From positions 186,001 through 250,000 of the forward strand of contig NZ_JAPMLL010000002.1 of assembly GCF_026410255.1 (NCBI RefSeq): a stretch of 64,000 bases of DNA, in the 5' to 3' direction. Positions 37,201 to 45,153 of this stretch are shown piece after piece. The notes beneath the pieces are model-generated. The model saw only the letters and a program-made list of their open reading frames with translations. It made no database searches and had not been told where the DNA came from. The stretch's first letter is position 1. The number at the start of each line of letters is the position of its first letter. The stretch comes from Xanthomarina sp. F1114. GTDB taxonomy: Bacteria; Bacteroidota; Bacteroidia; Flavobacteriales; Flavobacteriaceae. Position numbers and translations under genes: made by a program.

Positions 37201-38494
37201 TTGCATAATCTGAACCTTCACTAACTGAAGCTGACAAGGTTCCAAAACCTTGCTGAGCAGTAGCAATATCTCTAATTTGCTGAGTAAGAACAGAACCCGC
37301 TCCTATTTTTGTTGGATCATAGTCGTTGTTTCCATTATTTGGAAACGCATTAGGTCCTACATTTATAAATCCAGGAGGAACTGGTTGTAATAGAATATTG
37401 TTAGCATCTGGGTTTGGGTTTGCTTCTCCTAAATCCTGTAATGCCACAATATTTCTAACATTTTCTGTATTGTTATTTCTATTGGTTATCCAAACTTCAA
37501 TTCTGGTAATTTGTACATTTGAATTGATAAATGGATAGTTTTCTAAGCTTTTATCATAATTATCTCTAAAATAGTGCGATAAGAAATAATGTCTGTTTTC
37601 ATCGTAGTCTCTTGCAAAAAAGTCGAATTCTTCTATAGTACCTCCACCTTGTGCAACTACGGTTTTAGAATCTGATTTTTGTTCAGAAAACACTCCGGTA
37701 ATAGTTGTTTTACCAAACTGTAATTGGGCTTTTACACCAAATAAACTTTGTGCTCCGGTAATTAAGGAACTATTTAAAGGCATACTTACGTTACCTACTT
37801 CTATTTTCTGAATAATATCATCTTCAGTTGGAGTATATTCTAATTTTATAAGATTTTGAAAGTCGAAGGTAGATTCTGTATCGTAGTTGGCTGTAACTTG
37901 TAATCTGGTTCCTACCTTCCCCAATAAACTTAAACTAATACGTTGGTCAAAATCGAACGTAAAATTGCTTCTATTCTGTGGTGAAAAAGTAGGGTTATCC
38001 TGCTTGGTAAACAACACACCTAAATCCATTTCTACAGATCCTTGAGGGACTACATTTATCGTGTTTCCTCCAAAAATAGTTTCAAAAAGCCCCGATCTGA
38101 CGTAAAACTCAGGAAGCAAATTTTTCTGTCCTTCTTCAGAACCTTCTTTTTTACCTTCAAAAGCATCAATTTTCTCTTTGTAATAAGCTTTTAGATTTTC
38201 CTCTAAAACCAATTGCCTAAATTCTTCGGGAGTTAAAATTATAGGGTATTTAATATTAAAATTCCCAACCGTTTCGGTGTAAATATATCTATCCGTTAAT
38301 GGGTCGTAGGTGTATTTCGACTCGATACTCGACGGATTAGGCATGGTTATATTCCCCATAGAATACCCCGTACTAGTAGAATCTTGAGGCATTGGAGTAA
38401 CCTGAGAGAACGAATAAAAACTAAAAAGCAGCAAGGTACTTAATAGTATGTTTTGTTTAGTTATTTTTAAATACTTTCTATTGGTTGCACTCAA
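31289..38494 (-). CDS. sprA: Type IX secretion translocon / gliding motility protein SprA
   Basis: A 2401-residue protein forming the giant outer membrane beta-barrel pore of the type IX secretion system (SprA in Flavobacterium, Sov in Porphyromonas). It has a signal peptide ending YSFSQVTPMP and long alternating barrel strands with periplasmic inserts. Recognisable parts include ESTFDFQNLIKLEYTPTEDD, GFNVDHQFNENFVIG, PKGTEFNGEATSYVDDFEGS and the C-terminal TYSGITLRYNFGN-like barrel end (IRSGITLRYNFGN). Full length for the family and uninterrupted. It starts four bases after ruvA, hence probably cotranscribed with it, and is the secretion route for T9SS cargo such as the protein at 43.5 kb. 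Confidence 0.95.
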   Translation of the reverse strand: MSATNRKYLKITKQNILLSTLLLFSFYSFSQVTPMPQDSTSTGYSMGNITMPNPSSIESKYTYDPLTDRYIYTETVGNFNIKYPIILTPEEFRQLVLEENLKAYYKEKIDAFEGKKEGSEEGQKNLLPEFYVRSGLFETIFGGNTINVVPQGSVEMDLGVLFTKQDNPTFSPQNRSNFTFDFDQRISLSLLGKVGTRLQVTANYDTESTFDFQNLIKLEYTPTEDDIIQKIEVGNVSMPLNSSLITGAQSLFGVKAQLQFGKTTITGVFSEQKSDSKTVVAQGGGTIEEFDFFARDYDENRHYFLSHYFRDNYDKSLENYPFINSNVQITRIEVWITNRNNNTENVRNIVALQDLGEANPNPDANNILLQPVPPGFINVGPNAFPNNGNNDYDPTKIGAGSVLTQQIRDIATAQQGFGTLSASVSEGSDYAKLENARKLQEGQEYNLNQQLGYISLNQRLNNDEVLAVAFQYTVGGNVYQVGEFANDGLDATGVETDPSGITTVTNNTLILKLLKSPITNVNQPIWDLMMKNIYNTGAYQLSQEDFKLNIFYNEASPLNFISPVGGGSFGVDINGNPITSSTPPEDLIENTTLLNLFNLDRLNFNGDPQKNGDGFFDFVPGITVIPENGKIIFTKAEPFGKYLFDKLALGGEDYNNDLTYNDNQAKYVYDVLYKKTKTAALEASDKNKFKIKGRYKSSGGDGIPIGAFNVPRGSVKVTAGGRMLVEGIDYTVNYMQGTVQILDEALKASNTPIQVTTENNAVFGQQTKRFTGFNVDHQFNENFVIGATWLHLNERPITQKASYNQEPINNHIFGFNGNYSTEVPFFTRLVNKLPNIDTDVPSNLSVRGEFAYLTPGSPKGTEFNGEATSYVDDFEGSQNSIDLKSPQSWFLSSRPHGINGNNDNVNGIEQGYNRAMLNWYNIDPIFYGSRSPNGITDDDISDLYTSRVFIQELFPNQDVAQGQTTVVNTLDLAYYPEERGPYNFQTTDVDINSNTLLDPQSSWAGITRALTSTDFEQANVEYIEFWLQDPFQDNTANPGGKLIFNLGNISEDVVKDGRKLYENGLPADGNVIGVLPVSDSWGTVYPQNQSLIYAFDTTGQERANQDVGYDGYNDAEERIAFPDFASLDDPSNDNYKYFLNTEGDIFDRYKYYNGVEGNSPDEFSDTNRGSTTQPDVEDINRDNTMNTIDSYYEYELNLTPSSLNINNPYIVDIKQDQVRTLPNGQTVTPRWIQFRVPVSDYTNAIGGISDLRSIRFSRMYLKEFSEKTVFRFGTLDLVRSDWRRYNLTLDEDMGDPALDATEFSVGVIGTIENDGIYISPPGVEPEEFYNNNTVIRQNEQSLVLNVCDLESHDARAVYKNINVDMRQYKRLRMFIHAQEGEIPGLNDEDLVGFIRMGNDLTQNYYQIEVPLKVSEGTTRELLWPTENEINLALDLLQDIKSKGISNGTLANPTPTFYDVIDDALSENPVPEYSPYVLGQERVGIIGNPNFGDIRTLMVGVKNSSGIDKCGELWFNELRLSDMDNEGGWAAVVTMDTNFADFANVSATGRKSTSGFGSIEQGPNQRSREDVEQYDVVTNVNIGQLLPQRWGIQLPFNYGQGEEMITPKYDQYYKDLTLESRLDAATSNDEKDEILEQSQNFTKRRSINFIGVRKIKTNESKPRFYDVENLTFNYSYNKIKHRDFEIENSIDQTVRAGVNYAYNFMPVSIEPFKKKDSLFTGEYWKLLKDFNFSPLPSNFTVNTNINRQFNQQKFREIELTGNNIGLDEFYRRNYTFDYQYTINYNLSKSLQVNLTASNNNIVRNYFKDNIINGEQDPSLDVWDGFFDFGDPNRQFQQLTVNYDIPLNKIPTFSFVDATYSYSGDFQWQKGSDLFGNLDVDGQTYDLGNTVSNANRHNINTTLNMNKFYNYLGLKKKTVRRSAPPSTRPGAVSDNDKDNKAKPAKAKNGGQKLANVGIDIITSLKRAQLNYSEINGTYLPGYLRTPGFIGTFKPTVGFTFGSQSDVRHLAAKNGWLTLYPDFNEQYTAVKTKQLDYSANLEPFKDFKIDLVGNRILSENYTENYRINDYGNGLEYESLTPNSFGNYSISTVLISTAFRKSDETQSASFDDFRSNRLQIANRLAESHYGTSSFPVDAEGYPVGFGKNSQSVLLPSFLSAYSGKDAGGISLSAIKSFPVPNWDIKYTGLMNLKWFKQRFKRFSLLHGYRASYTINQFRSNLDYDPLEPEALDQGGNFKSETLYSNINLTEMFSPLVRIDMEMKNSVKILAEIKKDRLLSLSFDNNLMTEIQGNEYIIGLGYRIKDVRIKSKLAGPTKRIVSDLNFKADLSYRRNETIIRYLDVLNNQITSGQTVWSGKLTADYSFSKNLTGIFYFDYMFSEYAISTAYPQTTIRSGITLRYNFGN

Positions 38495-38498
38495 ACTT

Positions 38499-39080
38499 TT
38501 ATAGATTTTTTAAGGCCTGTTTTATAATAGCTTCTACACTAACATCTGGTTGGCTAGAAACTATTTTTTCAACCACACGTTCCGATTGTTTTTTATTAAA
38601 TCCTAAAACCTCTAAAGCAGATAACGCTTCATCTTTGTTGGTATTGCTTTTCTGAGTCGAAAGTTCGTCAATATCATAAACTTTCAAAATTTTATCTTTT
38701 AAATCCAAGATTACTCGTTGAGCTGTTTTAGCCCCAATTCCTTTAATAGATTGAATTAATGCGGCATCTCCAACAGCAATACCTTCTCTTACTTGTTTAG
38801 GCGTTAAAGAAGACAACATGGTTCTAGCAGTACTTGCTCCAACACCACTAACCGAAATTAACAGTCTAAATATTTCTCTTTCAGCTAAAGATGAAAACCC
38901 AAACAAGGTATGAGAGTCTTCCTTTACTTGAAGGTGAGTAAATAATTTGATATTTTCTTGATCTGGTATATGAGAAAATGTATGTAAAGAAATGTTTAAC
39001 AAGTAACCAATGCCATTACAATCTATAACAACATCGGTTGCGTTTTTCTCCACAAGTTTTCCTTGAATATGTGTAATCAT
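38499..39080 (-). CDS. ruvA: Holliday junction branch migration protein RuvA
   Basis: DNA-binding subunit of the RuvAB branch migration motor. The 193 residues comprise the OB-fold domain I (ITHIQGKLVEKN, VVIDCNGIGYLL), tandem HhH domain II (LLISVSGVGASTARTMLS and IQSIKGIGAKTAQRVILDLKD) and the RuvB-binding domain III (EALSALEVLGFNKKQSERVV). The ATG at 39080 gives the usual MITHIQGK start rather than MLMITHIQ. The partner ruvB lies 8.5 kb away at 47.5-48.5 kb, so the pair is not adjacent here. Confidence 0.96.
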   Translation of the reverse strand: MITHIQGKLVEKNATDVVIDCNGIGYLLNISLHTFSHIPDQENIKLFTHLQVKEDSHTLFGFSSLAEREIFRLLISVSGVGASTARTMLSSLTPKQVREGIAVGDAALIQSIKGIGAKTAQRVILDLKDKILKVYDIDELSTQKSNTNKDEALSALEVLGFNKKQSERVVEKIVSSQPDVSVEAIIKQALKNL

Positions 39081-39102
39081 TAACAAAATTTTAATAAACT
39101 CT

Positions 39103-39110
39103 CAAATGTA
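39103..39110 (-). promoter_or_regulatory. -7 box of ruvA-sprA
   Basis: On the minus strand TACATTTG matches TAnnTTTG, 22 bases upstream of the ruvA ATG. There is no TTG at the usual spacing. Confidence 0.45.
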
Positions 39111-39153
39111 ATAAAATTATTCACATTTTAAACCGTTTATTTCCCTAATGAAT

Positions 39154-41439
39154 TTATTTAGCTTTAGCTTGTTTTTCTTTTTGTTGAGCATCTATAACAG
39201 CAATAGCAGTCATGTTAACAATTTCGTCTACACTAGCATCTAACTGAAGAATGTGAACAGGTTTGTTTAAGCCCATCATAATTGGTCCTATTGAATCGCT
39301 ATTATTGAGTTCTTTTAATAATTTATAGGTAATGTTTGCCGATTCTAAATTAGGAAAAATTAAGGTGTTCACTTTTTTCCCTGCTAATTTAGAAAATGGA
39401 AAAGTATCTTGAAGCATATCTCTATTTAATGCAAAATCTGCTTGAAGTTCTCCATCTACCGCTAAATCTGGATGTCTTTTATGTAAATAACTTACAGCTT
39501 CTCTTACTTTAATTGCCGTTTGATTTTTAGATGAACCAAAATTTGAATAGGAGATCATTGCCATTACTGGTTCCATACCAAACATTTTAACTACTCCTGC
39601 CGTCATTTGAGTTATTTTTGTTAAATCCTCGGCCGTTGGGTTTATATTAATGGCAGTGTCACTTAAAAATAAAGGCCCACGTTTTGTCACCATTAAGTTT
39701 GTAGTTGCAATCCTTGAGGAATCCGGTGCTAAACCAATAAGCTCTAAAACAGGAGTTACCACAGATGGGTAGCTTCTAGAAAACCCTGAAATCATAGCAT
39801 CAGCATCGCCTACATTTACCATCATAGCGGCAAAATAATTACGCTCTCTCATTATTTTCTGAGCTGAATATAGGGTTACTCCTCGTCGTTTACGCTGTTC
39901 CCAATATCCATGAGCATATTTATATTTTCTCTCTTCTTCTTCGTCAGATTTCGGGTCAATTATTTCAACATCGGCATCAAACTCAATCTCCTCTTTTAGC
40001 TTTTCAATAGCATCGCGTCTTCCAAGAAGAATAGGAATAGCTATTCCTTCGTCATGTACAATCTGAGCTGCTTTTAACACATCTAAATGATCTGCTTCGG
40101 CAAAAACCACTCTTTTAGGATTTATTTTAGCTCTGTTTAACAAGAGTCTAACTAACTTATTATCTGAACCCAAACGCTCAAATAATTCGTTTTTATATTT
40201 TTCCCAATTCTCGATAGGTTCTTCAGCCACCCCACTTTCTATAGCAGCTTTTGCTACAGCTGGAGGCACTTCTGCTATCAATCTAGGATCAAATGGTTTC
40301 GGGATAATATATTCTCTTCCATAGGTTAAGCGCGTTTCGCCATAAGCGATGTTTACTTGTTCCGGAACTGGTTCTTTTGCTAAATTAGCTAGAGCTTTTA
40401 CGGCAGCCATTTTCATAGCTTCATTAATTTTGGTAGCTCTAACATCTAAAGCTCCTCTAAAAATAAATGGGAAACCAAGAACATTATTTACCTGATTTGG
40501 ATGATCTGAACGACCAGTAGCCATAATAATATCCTCTCTGGTGTCTAAAGCTAATTGGTAATCTATTTCAGGATCTGGATTTGCCATAGCGAAAACAATT
40601 GGGTTTTCTGCCATAGACAATAACATTTCAGGGCTAAGAATATCAGCTTTAGAAAGCCCGATAAACACATCGGCATTTTCCATAGCTTCGTCCATAGTAT
40701 CTATTTTTCTATGTGTCGCAAATTCAGCTTTCTCATCGGTAAGATTTTCTCTATCCTGTCTAATAACACCTTTACTATCTAACATGACAATATTCTCACG
40801 TTTAGCACCAAAAGCTTGATACAATCTAGTACAAGAGATTGCTGCAGCTCCTGCTCCACTAATTACTATTCGAGCATTTTCAATTTTCTTCTCAGAAAGT
40901 TCTAAAGCATTTAATAAGGCAGCTGCCGAAATTATGGCAGTTCCATGCTGATCGTCGTGCATAACTGGAATATCCAGTTCTTCTTTTAATCGTTTTTCTA
41001 TTTCAAAAGCTTCAGGTGCTTTTATATCTTCTAAGTTAATTCCTCCAAAAGTTGGAGCAATCATTTTTACAGTTTGAATAAACTCTTCAATATTTTCCGT
41101 ATTTACTTCAATATCAAAAACGTCGATGTCTGCAAAAATTTTAAACAACAAGCCTTTTCCTTCCATTACTGGTTTAGAGGCTTCAGGTCCAATATTTCCG
41201 AGACCTAATACAGCTGTTCCGTTAGAGATTACTGCTACTAAATTCCCTTTAGCAGTATATTTATAGACATTATTTACATCTTTTGCAATTTCCAAACAGG
41301 GCTCTGCAACGCCTGGAGAATAAGCCAAAGACAAATCTCTTTGCGAGGCATATTTTTTAGTTGGAACTACAGCTATTTTACCAGGGGTCGGTTTGGCATG
41401 ATATACTAGGGCTTCTCTACGTTTACTTTGTTTGCTCAT
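39154..41439 (-). CDS. maeB: NADP-dependent malic enzyme with phosphotransacetylase-like domain
   Basis: Oxidative decarboxylation of malate to pyruvate with NADP reduction. The N-terminal malic enzyme part (about 1-420) has [36 protein letters not shown] and the nucleotide-binding [16 protein letters not shown]. The C-terminal part (about 430-760) is the phosphotransacetylase-like domain typical of MaeB ([38 protein letters not shown] in two pieces), which usually has a regulatory role. An upstream start at 41463 lies in the -7 box, so [17 protein letters not shown] at 41439 is chosen; 761 residues, normal for MaeB. Confidence 0.95.
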   Translation of the reverse strand: MSKQSKRREALVYHAKPTPGKIAVVPTKKYASQRDLSLAYSPGVAEPCLEIAKDVNNVYKYTAKGNLVAVISNGTAVLGLGNIGPEASKPVMEGKGLLFKIFADIDVFDIEVNTENIEEFIQTVKMIAPTFGGINLEDIKAPEAFEIEKRLKEELDIPVMHDDQHGTAIISAAALLNALELSEKKIENARIVISGAGAAAISCTRLYQAFGAKRENIVMLDSKGVIRQDRENLTDEKAEFATHRKIDTMDEAMENADVFIGLSKADILSPEMLLSMAENPIVFAMANPDPEIDYQLALDTREDIIMATGRSDHPNQVNNVLGFPFIFRGALDVRATKINEAMKMAAVKALANLAKEPVPEQVNIAYGETRLTYGREYIIPKPFDPRLIAEVPPAVAKAAIESGVAEEPIENWEKYKNELFERLGSDNKLVRLLLNRAKINPKRVVFAEADHLDVLKAAQIVHDEGIAIPILLGRRDAIEKLKEEIEFDADVEIIDPKSDEEEERKYKYAHGYWEQRKRRGVTLYSAQKIMRERNYFAAMMVNVGDADAMISGFSRSYPSVVTPVLELIGLAPDSSRIATTNLMVTKRGPLFLSDTAININPTAEDLTKITQMTAGVVKMFGMEPVMAMISYSNFGSSKNQTAIKVREAVSYLHKRHPDLAVDGELQADFALNRDMLQDTFPFSKLAGKKVNTLIFPNLESANITYKLLKELNNSDSIGPIMMGLNKPVHILQLDASVDEIVNMTAIAVIDAQQKEKQAKAK

Positions 41440-41460
41440 AAAATTAATGATTCTTAAATA

Positions 41461-41468
41461 CAAATGTA
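41461..41468 (-). promoter_or_regulatory. -7 box of maeB
   Basis: TACATTTG on the minus strand matches TAnnTTTG and lies 21 bases upstream of the chosen ATG, overlapping the alternative upstream start. No clear -33 TTG. Confidence 0.45.
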
Positions 41469-41564
41469 ATAATACTAAATTTTAAACTCTAATATTTTAA
41501 AGCGTAAAAAGGAATCATTCAATTCAGGGTTATTTTTCTATATTTACTTCCATATTTAACCATT

Positions 41565-43184
41565 ATGCATCGTTATTTTGCTTTATTAATATTTTTTATT
41601 TCAGGGTTTAGCTACTGTCAAGAATCTGTTAACATACTTATTGACAGCTTAAACCTTACAAATTCGGTAGAAGAAAAGATCTCTTTAAGTCAGCAAATAG
41701 CTATGGAACTTAAAGACGAGGATTGGGAACGCGCCTTAACTTATTTAGAGTTAGCGAAGACAGAAGCAAAAAAAACAAAGAATCCTGACATTTATTTAGC
41801 GCCCATTTATGAAAACATTGCAACATTATATTATGATAAAGATGTTTTAGATGTAACATTGGATTACTACCAAAAAGCATATAATATATACCTTAAAGCA
41901 AATGATTTTGATGAAGTTTTTAAAGTCGAAAATAATTTAGCCATTATTTATGCTAGACTAAATAATAAAGAAGAAGCCTTAAAGCACTTTCAAAAAATAT
42001 ATAAACATCAATTATCAAAAAAAGACACTTTGCGTACTGCTCAAGTACTAAATAATATAGGTACTATATATATGGAGACAAATATAGATTCCTCTTTATA
42101 TTATTATGAAAAGTCGCTTGCCATTTCAAAAACTCTTGATAACCTAAAATTAAACGCATACCTATACACCAATTTAGGACGTATTTACGATTTAAAAAAT
42201 GATGATAAAAACGCGACAATTTATTTTAACCTTGCGTTAAAATCTTTAGAAGAATACAAATTTGACAACACAAAATCCTTTCTTTTTAAATCTCTATCTA
42301 AACATTATTTAAATAAAAAAGAAAACGATTCGGCTATTTTCTACGCCAAAAGGACTTTAGACCTTCAGGATGATTTTGAGTATAGTTTTACCAATTTAGA
42401 TGCCCTAAAAACCCTTTATACTGCTTATAAAGGAAAGAGAGATTTTGAAGAAGCCGTTAATTATTATGAGCGTTATAATATTTTAAGAGATAGTTTAAAT
42501 GTAGAAGAGAAAGCTGTAAACGTGGAGCGACTAAGGCTTCAACAAGAATATAACACCCGAATACAGCACCGTGAATTATTAGCCGAAAAACAACAGTTTA
42601 AATATTTTTTAATTGGTTTAAGTATGGTTACAGGTATTTTAGCCTTACTAATACTAGTTATTAAATATAGAAATAGAATGACAAAAAACAGGCTAGAAAG
42701 AGAATTACTTAAAACCAAACAACAAGAATTACGACATAGTTTAGATGCTAAAAACAAAGTACTCATAGGGAAAGCTATGACAGAAATGCACCGAACAGAT
42801 ATTATAAATGGTATTTTAAAAGACCTAAAACACATTAAATTAAAAGCTGTTAAGAAGGAGACGCAACAAGCAATAGATTTTATATTAAAACGTTTACAAC
42901 GAGATTTAAACACAGATATCTGGAAAGAGTTTGAAGTAAGTTTTGAACAGGTGCATAAATCATTTTACAAAAACATTAATAAAAACCACCCAGATTTAAC
43001 ACCTAAAGACAGAAGGCTTTGCGCTTTACTATACCTTGATTTAACCTCCAAAGAAATTTCTCAAATTACAGGGCAATCGTTCAAATCTGTTGAAAATGCG
43101 AGAACTAGATTGCGAAAAAAATTAAACCTCACCAACGAAAAAGTAAACCTATCCACCTATTTAAACTCTCTTTCTGTAAATTAA
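41565..43184 (+). CDS. Membrane-bound TPR protein with C-terminal LuxR-type helix-turn-helix
   Basis: A 539-residue regulator. A signal peptide (1-19, ending YCQ) is followed by about six TPR repeats to residue 300 (IYENIATLYYDKDVLDVTLDYYQKAY split; LNNIGTIYMETN; AYLYTNLGRIYDLKNDDKNA), a coiled coil, one transmembrane helix (about 347-367, YFLIGLSMVTGILALLILVI) and a cytoplasmic coiled coil. The C-terminal HTH is LTPKDRRLCALLYLDLTSKEISQITGQSFKSVENARTRLRKKL, given here to mark the LuxR-like helix SKEISQITGQSFKSVENAR. It would sense periplasmic events through the TPRs and act on DNA at the membrane. Target genes are unknown; a T9SS cargo gene follows. Confidence 0.85.
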   Translation: MHRYFALLIFFISGFSYCQESVNILIDSLNLTNSVEEKISLSQQIAMELKDEDWERALTYLELAKTEAKKTKNPDIYLAPIYENIATLYYDKDVLDVTLDYYQKAYNIYLKANDFDEVFKVENNLAIIYARLNNKEEALKHFQKIYKHQLSKKDTLRTAQVLNNIGTIYMETNIDSSLYYYEKSLAISKTLDNLKLNAYLYTNLGRIYDLKNDDKNATIYFNLALKSLEEYKFDNTKSFLFKSLSKHYLNKKENDSAIFYAKRTLDLQDDFEYSFTNLDALKTLYTAYKGKRDFEEAVNYYERYNILRDSLNVEEKAVNVERLRLQQEYNTRIQHRELLAEKQQFKYFLIGLSMVTGILALLILVIKYRNRMTKNRLERELLKTKQQELRHSLDAKNKVLIGKAMTEMHRTDIINGILKDLKHIKLKAVKKETQQAIDFILKRLQRDLNTDIWKEFEVSFEQVHKSFYKNINKNHPDLTPKDRRLCALLYLDLTSKEISQITGQSFKSVENARTRLRKKLNLTNEKVNLSTYLNSLSVN

Positions 43185-43280
43185 ATCATTAAATTAATTT
43201 TTATTAATTAATTTATTTTCAGTAACTTACGGTGTAATGAGTGCTTTTTATGCATATAAAACTGCATATTGAGTGTTTTA

Positions 43281-43340
43281 CTATTAGCTGTTTTTTTTTA
43301 ATTCTTTTAATCCTACCTTAATTTTACAATCAGCTAATAG
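43281..43340 (+). repeat. Ten-base perfect inverted repeat upstream of the 42-aa ORF
   Basis: CTATTAGCTG at 43281-43290 is repeated in exact reverse complement as CAGCTAATAG at 43331-43340, 40 bases apart, ending eight bases before the ATG at 43349. A shorter dyad TATGCA/TGCATA lies at 43249-43268. It could be a paired operator or an mRNA hairpin over the translation start. Confidence 0.55.
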
Positions 43341-43348
43341 AAAAGATT

Positions 43349-43477
43349 ATGGCTTCAAAATCGAAAAAAGACAAACTAAAAAGTTTAGAAGAATTACTTG
43401 AAGATTCTGAAATTAAAAAAGAAGCCTTAAAAAAAATTATTGCTAAAATGAACACTAACACAAAAAAACACAATTAA
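43349..43477 (+). CDS. Small hypothetical protein, 42 residues
   Basis: An ATG-started frame below the usual size cutoff encodes 42 residues: it begins MASKSKKDKLKSLEELLEDS, continues with a lysine-rich segment (EIKKEALKKIIAKMN) and ends TNTKKHN. The centre is a probable amphipathic helix with leucines and isoleucines spaced at three and four residues. The stop lies two bases before the start of the T9SS-sorted protein, so the two are likely cotranscribed and translationally coupled. No family is recognised. It could be a translated leader or a small helical protein; a chance frame is less likely given the placement. Confidence 0.5.
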   Translation: MASKSKKDKLKSLEELLEDSEIKKEALKKIIAKMNTNTKKHN

Positions 43478-43479
43478 TT

Positions 43480-45087
43480 ATGAAAAAAATTACACTTTTA
43501 ATGGTTTGTTTATTTGCAACATTTATAACACAAGCCCAATGGAACACAGACATTGCTGTTAACACCTTGGTTGCGAATACTGGTGTTGATGGAGACGCAC
43601 AATCTGTAGTAGGAACAAATGACTATACATACGTGGTATTTTGGAACAAAGTACCATCTCCTACTAACTACGAATTAAGAATTCAGGTTCTAGACGAATC
43701 AGGAAATAGATTACTAGGTGATACTGGAGGACTTATTAGCAACACTATTCCAATGGGATCTTATACCCAAATTAAGTCTATAGTTTTAGACAAATCTAAC
43801 AACGTTTATGTGGGAGTAACTGGAACTGTAGGGAACGCTGGGCGTGCTTTTAAATTAGACAGTACTGGAAATAACTTATGGACAAGTGACGGATTAGATC
43901 TTGGAACTGCTTATTTAGTTAGAATGCTACCTCTAGACTCTGGAGATGTCATGATTTCTACGTTAAATGGAGACACTTCTGTAGGAGAATTGCAAAAATA
44001 TGCTAGTGATGGTACACCTATTTGGGCAACTCCAGCTACAACAGGATCGGTTTCTGCCAATCTATATGAATTAGCAAACGGGGATATTGTTTCTGTTTAC
44101 CACCAAAGAAATTACGGTATCTATTCTACTATGTTTGCCCAACGTTATAGTATTACTGATGGATCTCCTGTATGGGACAATCCGGCTCAATTATTTGATA
44201 ACAATATGAGTACTGCTTATAACGCCACTTATTTTGGGGTTCAAGATGGAGATAATATTTACTATTCTTTTAAATTATCTCATGATAGCCGTTTCGACGT
44301 TTATGTACAGCGCATAAACCCTGATGGAACTTTACCATGGGGTACAAATGGTTCTGCTTTTGATATTACTGAAACATATTTTGAACAAGAAGTTCAAATT
44401 GCACACCAACCTGGTACAGACCATATCTGGGCTCTAAGTAGATTTACAAACGGATCTCAAAGTCAAACAGGAACATTTCTTCAAAAATATGATAAAGTTA
44501 CTGGAGATAGATTACTAACAAACAACGGAAAAGAAATTTATCCTGTAGAACAAGATGGAATAGTTCCATCTGGACACTTTCTAGTTGCAAACGACCAACC
44601 AACATTTTTAACACCTATGGGGAACTCATTACATGTAAACCTTTTAGATGCAAACGGAGATTTTGTTTGGAGCAGCGAAACTAAGCCACTTGCCACATCT
44701 AATTATCCGAAAGGGAAAGTTAATTTTCACGAATTATCCAATGGAGAACTTTTATCTACATTTGTAGAAAACAGAGATGCAGATGGTACTACTGAAGCGA
44801 TATATGCTCAAACTTTTATGGATTCTGCATTATCAATTAACGATGAAGTTATAAGTGCAGATTTTCAATTTGTTAATCCTATAACTGATGTTTTGGAAAT
44901 TAAAAGCAGCTCTAGTATAGAAAAGGTAACTGTTTATACTATGTTGGGACAACTAGTAAATAAAGTTGAAAAAAATAATTCTAATCAAGTCTCTATAGAT
45001 TCACAAAATTGGAATCCAGGGTTATATTTAGTTCATATTACAACTAATAACAACCAGGAGCAAGTGATTAAGATAATGAAAAAATAA
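43480..45087 (+). CDS. Secreted protein with T9SS type A sorting domain
   Basis: A 535-residue exported protein. The signal peptide ends ITQAQ. The body (about 20-440) consists of repeated beta-strand units resembling a beta-propeller (KSIVLDKSNNVYVGVTGTVG, VRMLPLDSGDVMISTLNG, LYELANGDIVSVYHQRNYG). The C-terminal about 80 residues form a type A sorting domain: NPITDVLEIKSSSSIEKVTVY, MLGQLVNKVEKN, SQNWNPGLYLVHI and the basic end VIKIMKK. Such domains direct export through SprA and cell-surface attachment or release. The substrate or ligand is not evident. It is closed by a bidirectional terminator. Confidence 0.9.
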   Translation: MKKITLLMVCLFATFITQAQWNTDIAVNTLVANTGVDGDAQSVVGTNDYTYVVFWNKVPSPTNYELRIQVLDESGNRLLGDTGGLISNTIPMGSYTQIKSIVLDKSNNVYVGVTGTVGNAGRAFKLDSTGNNLWTSDGLDLGTAYLVRMLPLDSGDVMISTLNGDTSVGELQKYASDGTPIWATPATTGSVSANLYELANGDIVSVYHQRNYGIYSTMFAQRYSITDGSPVWDNPAQLFDNNMSTAYNATYFGVQDGDNIYYSFKLSHDSRFDVYVQRINPDGTLPWGTNGSAFDITETYFEQEVQIAHQPGTDHIWALSRFTNGSQSQTGTFLQKYDKVTGDRLLTNNGKEIYPVEQDGIVPSGHFLVANDQPTFLTPMGNSLHVNLLDANGDFVWSSETKPLATSNYPKGKVNFHELSNGELLSTFVENRDADGTTEAIYAQTFMDSALSINDEVISADFQFVNPITDVLEIKSSSSIEKVTVYTMLGQLVNKVEKNNSNQVSIDSQNWNPGLYLVHITTNNNQEQVIKIMKK

Positions 45088-45117
45088 TTAGATTGATTGA
45101 TTAATTATTGTTTAGAT

Positions 45118-45153
45118 GGCTCTTTTGAAATTTCAAAAGGGCCTTCTTTTTTT
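45118..45153. terminator. Terminator between the T9SS protein gene and queG
   Basis: A 12-bp stem with arms GGCTCTTTTGAA and TTCAAAAGGGCC (one G-U pair; 45118-45143) is followed by a T-rich tract that runs into the queG stop codon. It lies between convergent genes. Confidence 0.82.

Noticed and set aside
41440-41463. Eight-residue N-terminal extension of malic enzyme
   Set aside because: The start codon lies in the -7 box at 41461-41468, and [11 protein letters not shown] is the family start.
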